From Dendrophyllia cribrosa (lineage: Eukaryota > Cnidaria > Anthozoa > Scleractinia > Dendrophylliidae), in the NCBI GenBank assembly GCA_024195265.1, contig JAJLRJ010000010.1, forward strand, positions 26,087,676 to 26,151,675: 64,000 nt of DNA, in the 5' to 3' direction. Each line of letters starts with the position of its first letter. The first letter of the stretch is position 1. Shown one piece after another: positions 12,601-23,395 of the stretch. The translations under genes were made by a program, and so were the position numbers. The notes under the pieces are model-generated. The model searched no databases, was not told the DNA's origin, and saw nothing but the letters and a program-made list of their open reading frames with translations.

Positions 12601-15600
12601 TAGTATTTTGCAATAACTTTCGGGCGGGAACTTCATTTCGGTTTTGTTGTAGGATTTCCTGACATGCTTTGCGACAGTGGTAGATGGGTCCGCTGTGCGT
12701 GGTCGGGCACTTGAAATACAGCTTTGGGCAGCTCGAAGTGAGTTGTTGCTGGCTGGCGGGAAGATGTTTCGCATTTGGAGTCTTTAATGCAACATTAAAT
12801 TCGATCTAAAAGGATTTTGAAATCGAGATACGTGTTTTGATGCGTATCAACCTTTAAATAATAAAACTTAGCCTGAACTGAGCATGTGTTTCTCGGTAGT
12901 CTAGTGGTTTGGTCGGGGATTTGCGCTTGGACGGCTCCGGGTTCGAATCACGCTCAGCATCTTTTTTTTTTTTCCGAACTGGACATTGAAAGCGATTTAC
13001 TTTTTTTGCATTCGTCAAAATTCCTTACGTTTAATTTTAAAAAAATATCGAACCGTGTCAGTGTGAAAACAGAAGCTTACCGCAATATTGCGTTACAATA
13101 GGAGCCTTTGATTTATTAATTTTTTTTTGCATACGGTATTTTTTGAAAACGACGGAAAAAAACAACAGAAAAAAATTCGGAACATTGTTTTGCAACTAAT
13201 TTCTAGTTCACATGCCAAAATTGGACAAATCTGAGCAAGAAAAAATAAAAAAAGGCCTAAAAAGTCATATAGGCTGGACATGCTCTCAGCCCTTCAATTA
13301 ACATCCCTATGAACACCTGAATTTTGTGAGAGCTGCAATTTTTTCAAGCTGGAAAAACGTGTTTGCTCTTGCAGGCAACGGTACCTGTTACCCTTTGCTG
13401 GCAAGTTAAGGTATTCACTTAAGAAAGCTGGTTGCTTAGGAAAGATCACAAATATTGTGTCATGACTGAAAAAAAGAAAGAAATTCTGTATCCTGTTTAC
13501 AGTGTATGAGGTGTGCATGGAGGTTATTCAATGTACATAATATATATACAATCAAGGTGACTTTTCTTGATAATGAAAGCAGGCAAATAAGGGTTGAAAT
13601 GGCAATGAAAGGGGTCTATATGAATGGATTCCAGGTTAAGACTCACACATAATTCAAATTAAACTCTAAGCCAATTGAAGTATTGGAGGGTAGTGCCCTA
13701 AAGGTAGCAACAGAGGAGAGCAGCAACCTCCTCAGCAGCAAGGAGATCACAAGCAAAAGCACATGGCAATGCCCCTGCTGATCTCCCTGGAGCCCCCCAC
13801 ATATAAATGGAGAAACTGCTGCATTGGCTTGGATCTAATCTTGCCTAAATTCCATTAAGCATTATTAAAAATAAAAAGTTTGAACCCAGGATAGACAGTG
13901 GTCTGCCTTGTGTGATTGTCTAGTTGAAGATAGTTCTGATAAAGAACCATTTTTGTTTACAATTAAATGACATTTCAAGACCCAGGAGCATGCGTATCTA
14001 AAAGTGAATTTAAGCTATATTCATCAGTCTGACTTCAGCTAAGTGTCTCAAAATAACCTCAAGAAGTTGAATAAGGTGTGGAATTTGTTATGTTTGCTCA
14101 GCTCACATGCTGTAAAATATCAAAGGGCTCTAAGAGCTATCTTGTGAATATGAAATAACTTAACCCATTGATGCCTGCGACTTTTTTTGTTTTTGAGTGA
14201 TTTTCTGTATATAAACAATCCATAGGATTTCGTGACTCCATATTTGAAATTACCATTGAAAGTGCTGCTGTTCTAAAACACTGAAGGCTCGAGTTTACTG
14301 GAAACGTCATTCTGACATTGTGATTTCGCTTGGTTGAATTGCAATAAAGGGTCTAATATGAATTATCTACGATTTTTGGTAAGTTCACAGCCATTTTTCA
14401 TCTTTAGTAGCTGCCTGATGAGCATCATTAAGCTTGCAGGTAGTTCAGAGTCCACTTTCTCAACGAAGCGAGTTAGGTGTTGTACTTCGTTTACGAATTT
14501 GGCTGTTGCTCGTTGAACTGGTAAAATGGCCGCCAGGAAACAAAGTAGCTTTGGGACTCGACTCTGGATGAATTTCTTGACCTACCGCAACATATTTTGG
14601 AAGTTGCGACCACAGGAGAACACAACAAGCGCGAAATTTCGGTGGTGGGTCAGAGTAGCTGTGGACTTAGTATAAATATGAAATGTGTGCGGAAAGAAAC
14701 GAACGCTGTCAAAATTTTTGGTTATTTTCCAGCATGCAGTGCGGTGGTGATATTGAAAATCGAGGCAAGGTCAGTATGCATTAGAACGAGAGGCTGTAGC
14801 TCGGCCTGAGCAACGAATAAGAGCAAAAAAATTCACTGCTAAGCTAGGACTAGGACTGAATTTTGCTGTGAATGTTGACTTTTGGGTTTGTATGGTGATT
14901 TGAATAAAAAAAAACTAAAGGCAAAAACGTGATTTTTGTTGTTTTTCTATGACGTTAAAAACGGTCATTTTTGTTATTGTCCAAATTCAAACGCTGATAT
15001 TCTGCAAAAATCGTTAACTTTTTTGTGTTTATTGGGTATCTCAATTTGAAGGACTTTCTAGTCAATGCTCACAACTGATGGTTAAGGCAATGTTCGCGCG
15101 ATTGAGAAAGTTGCAATTTTTTAAAGCAGTGGCGTATTGTACGGTCAGTTTTGGCCGGCACAGCCGTCGATGGGTTAAGGTCAAGTCCACAGATCAGTTT
15201 TAATTTTCCATACTGAGTTTAAGTCAAAAAATAGAAGAGTAAAACAGATTTAAAATAACCAAAATATCTTAGCGTGACATAAAATAATGTGCATTGTGTG
15301 AAACGAGACTGTCTAGATAACTCAGGGTTCAAAATAGCAGCCGGCTGCCGGCGGTAGCCAGCACTCTGACCACACTTGCTGGCGAATTTTCACCAAAGAA
15401 AGAAAAAATTCATGTCATGCTTGGATCGGCCAACTGAAATCAAAGTCGCTGCAATGGTATCCTGTAACGATAATTCAGGGTTCTCATAACACCCGGGGTG
15501 CCGCTACTAAAAACAGCTTTGAACAGATTATAAGAAGTCAGGCTTACACACAAATCGCAAAAAGTGTTGTTGATTGCTGAGGGTATGTGCTCATTATTGA

Positions 15601-18404
15601 CAGCCAGGAAAAAATGAGCCTAGACAAAAAAAGCCTACAAATTCAAGCTTAAAGCTGTGATTTTATTTGAACCCTGTAACTAGATGATGTAATTACACTG
15701 GGGAATTATTTAAAAAAAGTTTACTACAACCATTTTTTAACATGAAATACACTGGGGAATTAAAAAAGTTAACAGATGATGGAGTGAGTGAAAATTTGTA
15801 TATCTGTCCCCTGTCCGCTGTTCAATACTCCACGTATTCACAAGATAAAAATACTGACTGGTAAATGAATATAAAATTGAGTTATTACCTCTTCCTGCAC
15901 ACCACCTTGAGAAGAAAGTTTGTTTCCATCAGTAATACAGATTACTATAGCAGGCTCCACATAGAAAGGATTTCGTCCCTGAAATTTAATAAGAACAACA
16001 AATATAATCTTTTGACCAACAGACCTTCAGAGCCCATTTCAATGTGTCTTGAAGAAAATCTGGTGTAAAATTACAGTGCTGGAAATTAGTTTTCTTATTT
16101 AATGTAGAAGGACATGTGTCCTTTCAAATCTTCATATGGTCGGACATTTTACAAATTGGTTGGACATATAGCATTGGATTCTCCCTGAGACACAAACCAT
16201 TAGCATACATGACGTGTCATAAGAAGTTTTGCAGTTTGCAATGCATTATAGGGTGATTCAAATCACAAAGCCTTTTCTGAATGTCTCAAAACAAGACTTT
16301 CATGACAAAAGCTGAGTTATTTTTGTGCTTGGACACCGAAAATAATGCAAAATTAGTCTGACATTTAAAGATTTGGGTTGGACAATGTCTTATGACTGAC
16401 TATTTCCAGTACTGACTTAGAAAAAAAGCCCCCCCCCCCCCCCCCTCGCAAACCTTCTAAAAATTTAGTAAAATTGCAAGTACAAGCTTTTATCTTGTTT
16501 TTACAGGTGAATTTTACAAGTGAAGTCAAAAACTGATTGCATTTTGTACAACTACTACTGCATCATAATTTTAGAAATTATATACAATTAATTACCATTC
16601 CATAGTTGTCTATTCCAGAATGCAGACGGTATAAATTCAAAAGATCAAATGCTTCTTTCAATGAAGTCCCAACTGTTGATAGACCAGTTGCTTGTAGATT
16701 CTTTAGTTCATTAATAAACGTTGCTTGATTTTCTCGCCAACCAGCCTTAAAAATAATGTTAATGTCACAACTTAGTACAACCTTAAGGTCTATTCATATC
16801 AGCCTGGTTAATAAACTGGTCCAGTTGCCAAGACCTCATCTCACTCCAATTTGTTTCTTAAAACTTTGATGTCTACAAATAAGAAAGCAGGCTGGCTGGT
16901 TATCAAGATTTAGGTTTTGCAACAAGGATTCTTATAACTGACCTTGACATTTTCCCATAAAAACAGGAAAGGCTGGTCACAGGATAAAAAATGTTCCAGT
17001 AAGCATGGGTATACTTCAAACTTTCTTTATTTTACTCATTATTTTTTACAACTATATTTTAAAAAAAATACCTACACACATTTTGAACTAAGTACTAATA
17101 ATTTAAATAGTTAATACAATTTTGAGTCTGGGAGCTAAATTAACGGATAAGTTTTCTAGTTAGCCCGCAGCCACAGTTTGTTAAACATTTACAGCAGGTG
17201 CTGGTCAGTACTGGTGCTCATGAGCTGGAGGCAATTTCCTAAATGCCGTAGATTAAACATGATTCCTTGCAGATGAAGCACCAAAGTGCTTATTTGCTTG
17301 TTCGTAAAATTTCACCACATAATTTATCCTGGTAACCAGATTAAAATTTTCCTCACATACAATGACAAAATTCATCCTGCAACATTGACCAGCATATATG
17401 AAGTGGTCCCAAGAGAGTGAGAACAATGTATATTTTTTGTTTTAAAGTAGTTGGTTCTTCAAATTGAAGGGGTGCCTGGAAAAAAGCCCTAAGTGACTTC
17501 TGATAAACTCCTAAATTCTCATTCCAAATTGCTTTGTATTCTCTTGTGAAACACAGGGAGAATTTGACGTTACATCAAAAGTCACTTAGGGCCTTATTCC
17601 GCGCACCCCTTCAATTGTTTTCTTTCAGAACAAGATTCACATAATAAAAATTATTGATGCAGAAACTCGCAAAATTTAAGTGACCTAATAAACAAAAGAA
17701 ACGATGTTAAAGTGTAAGATAGCAATGGCGAACATTCTACCCCATCCCCTCCCCAGAAGGGAGTGTAATCGTAAATACATAACTTGATTTAATAAAAAGT
17801 TGTAGAATAAATTTCAGGATTCTCCAGTATGAAGGCAATTTTTTTTTACAACAAACAAACCCGATATCAACAAGGAAATGGTAAATAAATCACTTCAAAA
17901 CAATACCCATAATCCCTTTCGTGCGGAAAGGGCCTAAACAAAGTCACAAAAGACACGAAAAATTCTTGTAAATTCTAACAACAACAAACTCTTAACACTT
18001 GAAATGCATTTTCCTACACAGTTTTGTTGTATTTTTGCTATTTTCGTCCACTGTCACGAGCCGTCCGCGAGTCAAAGCTGGTCAATGATCTCGCCGACAG
18101 GCGCTTCATTGGTGCTCACAATAGGGCCTACCTTTATTGCTCCAGGCGGTTCCTCTAACGTCACTAGCATGTATCGGTCAGTTCTACTCGCCTGATCTCG
18201 TTGACGCAGCTAAACCAGACAGATTTTACAGGTCAGACAAATAAAACAACACCTGTTCTAAGCCTTTATAGGGAAAATAGGCAAATGTTTTACCTTTGTA
18301 AAGGTTTCCACGGCATTTTTCGCGACGTCAAGCAATGTAGTGCCTATAGACGTTCTTTGGTTCATAGACGCAGAGGTATCGACAACAAAAACAAATATCA
18401 CCAT
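604..18404 (-). CDS. INTS6: Integrator complex subunit 6, 5' and middle part (14 exons, 3' end outside window)
   Basis: INTS6 is a subunit of the nuclear Integrator complex, which cleaves snRNA and paused mRNA transcripts at RNA polymerase II and recruits PP2A. Exons in gene order: 18294-18404, 18132-18209, 16596-16745, 15889-15978, 11666-11846, 11398-11535, 9928-10075, 6881-7112, 5795-5947, 4919-5054, 3390-3484, 2262-2375, 1366-1442, 604-702. They join in frame to 600 codons plus two bases. The N-terminus opens with MVIFVFVVDTSASMNQR, a von Willebrand A fold with the metal-site motif DTSAS at residues 9-13 and a second conserved Asp in ITDG near 131. Later hallmarks are EPFRWDQRLF, GHWPVPESFWPD, PFDKYELEPSPLTQ, PFGYLKAST and FRRMGIPP. 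Residues ~250-300 are poorly conserved linker. Exon 14 (KKKDF and on) uses the acceptor that keeps phase 2. Identity is strong; the two last exons are short and less certain. Confidence 0.93.
1672..1805. mobile_element. Short hairpin miniature element
   Basis: The ends are inverted repeats of about 30 bp (GGGCTGG, then GAAAAAGGG, then TAACTGACAA on the left; the complement on the right). The middle is AT-rich. It lies in the INTS6 intron between exons 12 and 13. Confidence 0.55.
3061..3347. mobile_element. CCAAT-rich miniature inverted-repeat element, copy 1 (diverged)
   Basis: Begins GAGCAGTTTTCAATTTAGTG and ends with the inverted version (CACTCAATTGAATACCGCTC). Inside are the family's ordered CCAATC and GATTGG motifs. 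It is the most diverged of eight copies in this window and lies in the INTS6 intron between exons 11 and 12. Confidence 0.75.
4373..4580. mobile_element. TTAA-flanked element with a single internal unit (right end lost)
   Basis: The left end reads TTAACCCTTTCACTCCC. One copy of the unit that is tandemly repeated at 44548-45465 and 52758-54291 follows, then the shared tail down to GGCACTCTTGGGA. There the right terminal repeat is replaced by unrelated sequence. Confidence 0.65.
5625..5775 (+). repeat. Two diverged direct repeats of about 70 bp
   Basis: The phrase AAACATGGTCATTG followed by ATACAGAGGTG occurs twice, about 75 bases apart, each preceded by GAATGAATTAG or GAATAAATTAG. Non-coding, INTS6 intron 8-side of exon 9. 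Confidence 0.5.
7278..7791. mobile_element. Terminal-inverted-repeat element, 514 bp
   Basis: The left end TTAAAGTGGACATGAAGTGA is mirrored at the right end with one mismatch over about 27 bp. The interior has no convincing coding sequence. Confidence 0.7.
7846..9035. mobile_element. Non-autonomous DNA transposon with perfect 21-bp terminal inverted repeats
   Basis: Positions 7846-7866 (CAGGGATTCTGACAGG and on) and 9015-9035 are perfect inverted complements. Just inside each end lies a cluster of GCACAAT motifs, five at 7878-7945 and four at 8935-9000, all on the same strand rather than mirrored. The flanks AGATAG and AGACAG could be a decayed target duplication. Comparison with the related repeat at 2880-3000, which lacks the insert, supports insertion at this point. 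The open frames inside are short and unrecognised, so no transposase is present. Confidence 0.8.
9099..9440. repeat. Dispersed repeat, copy 1 of 2
   Basis: Shares about 340 bp with 16074-16414: CAGTGCTGGAAAT start, GAAGGACAT.TGTCCTTTCAAA, a shared GACACAA.CC.TTAGCATACA segment and a GGTTGGACAATGTC end. Its right terminus is altered relative to the second copy. Confidence 0.7.
10251..10425. mobile_element. Pair of inverted Penelope-like 3' tails in an INTS6 intron
   Basis: 10345-10425 (plus) matches the terminal 90 bases of the Penelope-like copies at 37278-38146: GATGAAGGGC, GGAACGTCAGCTG, ATCTTTACGGTGG, CCAATTTACC. 10251-10345 is a diverged copy of the same tail in reverse orientation, ending in TTATCAACTGAGTC. 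No protein-coding part remains. Confidence 0.7.
10363..10390 (+). ncRNA. Hammerhead-like ribozyme core (candidate)
   Basis: CTGATGA, a GC-rich stem-loop-sized segment and GGAACGTC follow the order of the hammerhead catalytic core (CUGANGA, stem II, GAAA, stem III, cleavage site). Penelope-like elements are known to carry hammerheads with a very short stem III. One core base differs (GGAA for GAAA), so this copy may be inactive. Confidence 0.35.
11940..13298. mobile_element. 1.36-kb element with ~68-bp terminal inverted repeats and TA flanks
   Basis: The left 68 bases, starting ATTGAAGGGCCGAGAGCATG, recur inverted at the right end with two mismatches. TA stands immediately outside both ends (11938-11939 and 13299-13300), as expected for a Tc1/mariner-type target. 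No transposase is encoded; the open frame at 12411-12662 is unrecognised. A tRNA-like segment sits inside at 12886-12972. Confidence 0.8.
12886..12972 (+). ncRNA. tRNA-like Pol III cassette (not a functional tRNA)
   Basis: Carries an A-box-like TAGTCTAGTGG and a perfect B box GGTTCGAATC at tRNA spacing, followed by a long T run that would terminate Pol III. The 3' arm CTCAGCA has no pairing 5' partner at the right place, so the acceptor stem fails. It is probably a tRNA-derived SINE head or captured tRNA relic. Confidence 0.5.
14160..15178. mobile_element. TTAA-flanked terminal-inverted-repeat element, ~1 kb
   Basis: The left end TTAACCCATTGATGCC is mirrored by GGCTGTGCCGGC-type sequence ending GATGGGTTAA. 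The exact TTAA at both ends is the piggyBac-type target. Interior frames are short; no transposase is recognised. It lies between INTS6 exons 4 and 5. Confidence 0.6.
16074..16414. mobile_element. Miniature element, copy 2 of the 9099 family
   Basis: The ends CAGTGCTGGAAAT and (inverted) CAGTACTGGAAAT form 13-base terminal repeats with one mismatch. The body matches 9099-9440. Confidence 0.65.
16429..16446 (+). repeat. Poly-C tract
   Basis: About 17 C residues directly after the element at 16074-16414. Confidence 0.9.
17462..17616. mobile_element. 155-bp hairpin miniature element
   Basis: The left end AATTGAAGGGGTGC and, further in, CCTAAGTGACTT recur inverted at the right end, giving about 37-bp imperfect terminal repeats. 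It lies in the INTS6 intron between exons 2 and 3. Confidence 0.7.
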
Positions 18405-18600
18405 GTTCGTGGGACAACTCTTATACATTGATTTATGGGTTTAAATCAAATGAAACTTCTTTCGTTTACGAGAACGACGACCAAACTGTTTCTCGTTCAT
18501 AATGGCGCCCGTACTCGAGCTGCTTCGGGGCGCAGCTCAAGCGCCTCCACGATGTGGCGATACCACGTGACTTCGGATATACCATGATCCTCTACGAAAG
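18405..18600 (-). promoter_or_regulatory. Probable INTS6 promoter and 5' leader
   Basis: The 200 bases upstream of the INTS6 start codon are locally GC-rich, unlike their surroundings. They hold an AATGGCG YY1-like core near 18500 and a CACGTG E-box at 18564-18569. No TATA box is obvious. Assignment rests on position and composition only. Confidence 0.4.
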
Positions 18601-18800
18601 TTTCTATAAATAACTTTCTACCCTTTGTTCCATGAAAAACGTGGTGGAAGAAACAAGAGTCCTTTGAGGTTTGAATTCGTCTTTTCTAACTCTAAGGATT
18701 TCTTCTGTACGGGGGATATGTTCTGTAAAGTTACACCACATATCCCTTAAGTCTTGTAGTGTTTCTTTGTAGCCGTTTACTTTAGGGATTGATTTCAAAT
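18601..18800 (-). other. Unassigned open reading frame upstream of INTS6
   Basis: A frame of 64 codons from 18798 to 18604, open further upstream, reads KSIPKVNGYKETLQDLRDMW and on, ending in TAG. Its composition is protein-like, with charged and helical stretches, but I recognise no family. It could be the last exon of an unseen gene or a transposon fragment. The next ~1 kb (18.8-19.8 kb) shows no other gene. Confidence 0.25.
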
Positions 18801-19806
18801 TTGCTCTTGTCGGACACAGATGTGTCAGATTTCAATTTCAGGACGATATCGAAAGCGTATAGAATACAAATACGTAAGCTTGACTTATATAAATATAATG
18901 AGGAAGCTAAACTTAAATTCAAATAAACGCTCTTTGACCTAGCCAAATTTGATGTTGCAATATACTTTTTTTTTTAACTATAAAATTATTTTCTTGCGTT
19001 TTTTAAGCACTTCTAATACGAACACGCGTAGGCTATGATCTTGGCAAGCCTGCAAAAAATGTTTTGAAATAAGCTTTAAGATTTCAACAAAGATTTGAGC
19101 TTTGTTTATTTCATCTCCCATCGATCGAACCCGTCGAAAGCAATATTATTGTTAATAATGGGCGAATTTGATGTCATGATCAAGAAATGCGAGATTTGAA
19201 CCCAAATATCGTCTAAAACAACGTGAAATATTGAATCAGCTGAATCGCGTACCATACATAAATTACATGTAAGCTTAACTTATAAAGCTTGTGTCACTGA
19301 ACTTAATTTTTTTAAGATGAAAACGGAGATGAGAAAACGAAACTATGATTTCTTGCCACTTGAAACCCCCGCTATGTTTGGAAGGTTGTGAGTATGAAGA
19401 GTTTGATCACTGAAATTTGCTTACAGTGCCACATTTCATGCGGTCACGTCAAAAGTCATCGCAGTAAAAAGTGGTTGGTTTTGAAATGCACATTGTTTCT
19501 TTTTCAGTGATATGAGAAATTTCCATTTACTGAGTTCAGGAATGAATTCTTTCATTTTTACAGTTTTGAAATTGACCTTTGGCTCTGTGGAATAATTACA
19601 AATTAAAGTTGCTGTGACAATTCAGTCAACCAAGCTGGTCTGGGTTTAGTCTCTTGTATATACAGGAGCCCATAACCCATGCTCCTGGTATATGCCAGGG
19701 TTGTTTGAATTTGGCCTTGTCATGCAATCTTGTGGGAGAGGAGTGCACGGCAGGACTAAAATTTTAAATGAAACTCTTTTTTAACAGGGGACTCTGTTAG
19801 CTCTTG

Positions 19807-20455
19807 CTACATACATACATACATACATAAACTTTATTTTAACTCGAATTTAAGTGTAGCTTGTGAAGCTAATTTCTTCGAGTAAAATAACATATAAGAA
19901 AGCAAAAAATAAAATTTACAAAAAAAAAAAAAATAAATAAATATTTACACTATATACATATTTTTCTATACTAATTAAAACTAATACATTGGTTAGATCA
20001 CATTTTAAAATTCAAGAAGTATAGAAGACAATCACGTCTAAAAAGATATTACTTTAAGAAGTCTTCTAAAACTAGTTAAAGTAGGCTCAGATCTTACATT
20101 ATTAGGTAGGGAGTTCCAGGTCTTAGATGCAAAGTAACGAAAGGAGTTGAGACCAAAAGTAGTGGTAACAGGTTTGCATAGTGATAAAATATTAGTACCT
20201 CTAAAAACGTATTCTGACTGACGCAGACTAAACATGTCTCTAAGATATTTAGGAAAACTATCATAGTTCAAACATTTGTAGATAGTTATTAACATATTTT
20301 GCTCTCTGTAGTTAACAACTATGTATAATTTCACGGAAGCTTTGCGGCTCGGTAAATTAATATCCAACACTGAGTTGTCTACAGTTGTTTTAGTACATAG
20401 TCTACATACTAAAACAGTGATGATCTTTAACTCGATTATTCCTGTCAATGATTAC
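19807..20455 (-). mobile_element. 3' end of a non-LTR retrotransposon (LINE, CR1/L2-like)
   Basis: A 136-codon minus frame (20448-20038) contains SLRQSEYVFRGTNILSL, then TTTFGLNSFRYFASKTWNSL and LPNNVRSEPTLTSFRR. This is the C-terminal pattern following the reverse transcriptase domain in CR1/L2-type LINEs. Beyond the stop the element ends in an A-rich 3' UTR and a (TATG)n tail at 19807-19828, typical of these elements. The catalytic reverse transcriptase and endonuclease are missing, so it is a 5'-truncated dead copy. Confidence 0.75.
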
Positions 20456-20649
20456 AATTTTCATGTGCAAATTGCTTGCTATCCCGAGTAGCCAATCAGA
20501 GCTTGCCAACAATGCTATCCACTGTTTTGATATATACTAATATCAATATTGTTGATAAGTACTATAAAGAGCTTTGACTTTTCAAATAAATATTTCAAAA
20601 GCAAAAAAAGCTTAATCTAAGCATATTAATCAGGTTTGACTCTGAAATA

Positions 20650-20780
20650 GAGGTTTTGCACGGCAGCCATGTTGCATAGCAGGAACAATGTAAATGTTTT
20701 GCATTAGAAAGAACATTCGTTCCCGTAGGGAAAAGAATCTATTTTTCCTGCCATGCAACATGGCTGCCATGCAAAACCTC
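20650..20780. mobile_element. 131-bp miniature inverted-repeat element
   Basis: GAGGTTTTGCACGGCAGCC, then ATGTTGCAT, is mirrored at the right end with one or two mismatches over about 38 bp. Confidence 0.75.
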
Positions 20781-20826
20781 AATAGAAGGGTAAATCAATA
20801 GGTTGATAGATTGACATTGTCTGCCA

Positions 20827-22100
20827 AGGGGGTGGGGGGGGGGGGGGACCCCATATAAAAGTGATAAGGGTGATCGTTATACCTTTTCGGGGTTAAAATT
20901 CATGATTTGGGTGTCTGCGAATAAAAAATGATCGCTATCGTACGTCATAGCCTGTTAATCCATGCAGGCTGTGAAAAATAAAGTTTTCCAACATTCAAAA
21001 AAAAAAGATTGTGGGTACTGGGAGCAACTAAATAACCAGTGCACAACTGAGAGGGTCCACAATAGGGTTCTCAGTTCCTGCCTTCCCGTCCATATTTCCC
21101 TAGTCATCCACCCATCCTGTCCTTCTTAACGTCGCAATCCCGATCCTGCCGTCATTTTTTTAAATTACCTGAAGAACAATACAGCTACACCTAATTGCAG
21201 TAACGTGAGAGAAAAATGAAAAAAGCCAAATAGGAATTCGAAAATCTTCTAACATTGATTTTTTTTGTAAAACTTTTGCTGCAGTTAGGCAATGAGTTAC
21301 TCGTGTCAGAAATGCAAAAAAAAAATGGGGGTCACCGACTTCGTTTCGGTAATAAGACATCTGAAAGGCGACCCTACTCGATATGGCCCCAATGTCTGTT
21401 AGTCCAAAAATATTGTTAATAATTCTCTAAAATGCAATTTTCTGTGCCAAATTTTGTATGAGTGGGTCTATTAAGCAAATTCATTCAAGTGGTAACGTTA
21501 TTTAGAGGTAATGTAATCTGTAAATGACAGCATTTGCAAACTCTGACAGCCACAAGTTGCCAGGATTCGATGTCGCGTGGGTAGAAAAATGAAAAAAAAA
21601 TGAAACTTCCTACATTGATTTTTTGTTTATTTTTTCACAATCTGTTGAGAATTGGAAAAGAAAATTATCCATCAAAAAAAAATTGGGGGTCACTGACCAT
21701 CCAAGCGAGTTAAATCTAAGCAAAGTTAATGCAACGGCTACCAGCCCTTCATGTGCTTAGATTTCTTCTCTAAGCACATGCATGCATGACGTTGCATGGC
21801 ATTGCGACATGAATTGCGTGCGCAGTAAGGATGTGCATAAACAATTAGCGCAAACGTCCTTAATCATCAGTCACAGCAACACGCGGCATGATTAAGCGTG
21901 CAGCGCAGCTATTATTATTTGTATGTCTAATTCCTGTTGGCTTTTTTCATTTTTCGTTTTTACATTTTTCATTTTTCTATGACAACGTTATTGCAATCAG
22001 GTGTATACACAAAGGATACATTTGTAGACCTTCGCATGCTGGCCATGAATTCAGTCAATTCATGAAGTCACGTTCAGATTGTAATCCCATATCCCACTAT
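20827..22100. repeat. Gene-free stretch with poly-G tract and a degenerate duplicated repeat
   Basis: A G tract stands at ~20827-20848. Two related segments (near 21190-21340 and 21570-21710) share GAAAAATGAAAAAA, ACATTGATTTTTT and TGGGGGTCAC.GAC. A second palindromic stretch around 21760-21800 pairs AAGCACATG with CATGTGCTT. Nothing here looks coding. Confidence 0.5.
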
Positions 22101-22249
22101 AGATGGTTTTCATGTTACGTCATCGCCGCCATGCTGGTGGACATAAACAATAGTTCTCTCATTAGCTCCTTTTGTTCGTCCACCAGCATTTGTTCGTTTC
22201 ACTATTGTTATCTATGTCTCTAGAGATTGGTTGCAAACCACCTATACTA
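22101..22249. mobile_element. Short inverted-repeat element
   Basis: ATAGATGGTTTTCATGTTACG and the GCTGGTGGAC core are roughly mirrored by GTCCACCAGC and GGTTGCAAACCACCTAT. Imperfect ends; family not identified. Confidence 0.45.
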
Positions 22250-22468
22250 TACCTCACGATTCCCGCATTCTGACCCCTCAAAAACGCGAAATCTTGCTTC
22301 CGCTCGTAGTTAAAATCCTGCATCCCACTACTGTTTTTAACTCGCATCCCAAATCCCGTCCTCAAAATGGGTCAGATTTATGCATCTCACCAAACGTATT
22401 GTGTACCCTCAACTGAGTGAGGAAAATGAGTGGAGACTGGAACAGGCCAATACCTTTTTAGGGTACCG

Positions 22469-23117
22469 TAGAGTTCCAAAAGTAGCGGCCACCCGAAAGT
22501 AACGGCTAACCGAAAGTAATGTTAATTTTTGGACCTTTCTAGTAATTCCCGAAAGTAACGGCTAAGCGAAAGTAACGTTAATTTTGGGACCTTTATAGTA
22601 ATTCCCGAAAGTAACGGTCCACCTAACAGTACAACGGGCTACCAAAATTAACGGTCCAATCAATACCATAGTGACGTCTCCATGCAGATGGAACAGCTTA
22701 AGTGTTTCACTGTACAAGAATACCGAAGAATCAACGAGAAAGAGAGAATTAAAGTGTCATGCTTATTCTGCGTTTGTGTTTACCATTAATATATATTTTT
22801 CTTCATTTACGCACATATTTTAGCTGCCCGAAAGTACAACGGGCTACCAAAATTAACGGTCCAATCAATACCATAGTGACGTCTTCATGCAGATGGAACA
22901 GCTTAAGTGTTTCACTGTACAAGAATACCGAAGAATCAACGAGAAAGAGAGAATTAAAGTGTTATGCTTATTCTGTGTTTGTGTTTACCATTAATATATA
23001 TTTTTCTTCATTTACGCACATATGTTAGCTGCCCGAAAGTTATGACCATAAAGTTGTGGCCCCTTTATAGGCCTGCTAATACCAAAAGTAACAGGGGCCA
23101 CTACTTTCAGAACTCTA
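22469..23117. mobile_element. Terminal-inverted-repeat element containing a 205-bp tandem duplication
   Basis: The ends TAGAGTTCCAAAAGTAGCGG and its mirrored counterpart at 23095-23117 define the element. Inside, the block starting TACAACGGGCTACC at 22630 is repeated from 22835, almost identical over 205 bp. Near the left end CCCGAAAGTAACGG is itself repeated several times. Confidence 0.65.
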
Positions 23118-23239
23118 TGATATTGGGCAACAACTCTTCACAAAGAATAATTTGGTACCTCATAGGAATAAAAATTAATGTGAGCCACACCCACAAAACA
23201 GGTTTCTTAATTAAGTACCTTTCCGAAGATCACCCCCAT

Positions 23240-23395
23240 TAATTTTATATTGGAGGCCCTCCCCCAGGATTGTCTGTGCTGAATTAGTTAATTAGAATTT
23301 AGACATTTTCACCCCTGTCAGTTTTATATTGGAGCCCCCCCCCCCCCCCCCCCCTCCCCCTGGGATTGTTTGTGCTGAATTAGTTAACCAGACAT
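23240..23395 (+). repeat. Diverged direct repeat with poly-C tract
   Basis: TTTTATATTGGAG, a C-rich run, GGATTGT and TGTGCTGAATTAGTTAA occur twice, ~80 bases apart. The second copy's C-rich run has expanded to about 20 C at 23334-23354. Confidence 0.6.

Noticed and set aside
12886..12972. Functional tRNA gene
   Set aside because: The A and B boxes are good but the acceptor stem does not pair, so it is listed only as a tRNA-like cassette.
20038..20448. Independent 136-residue host gene
   Set aside because: The sequence is the C-terminal pattern of a CR1/L2-type LINE and is followed by its typical tail.
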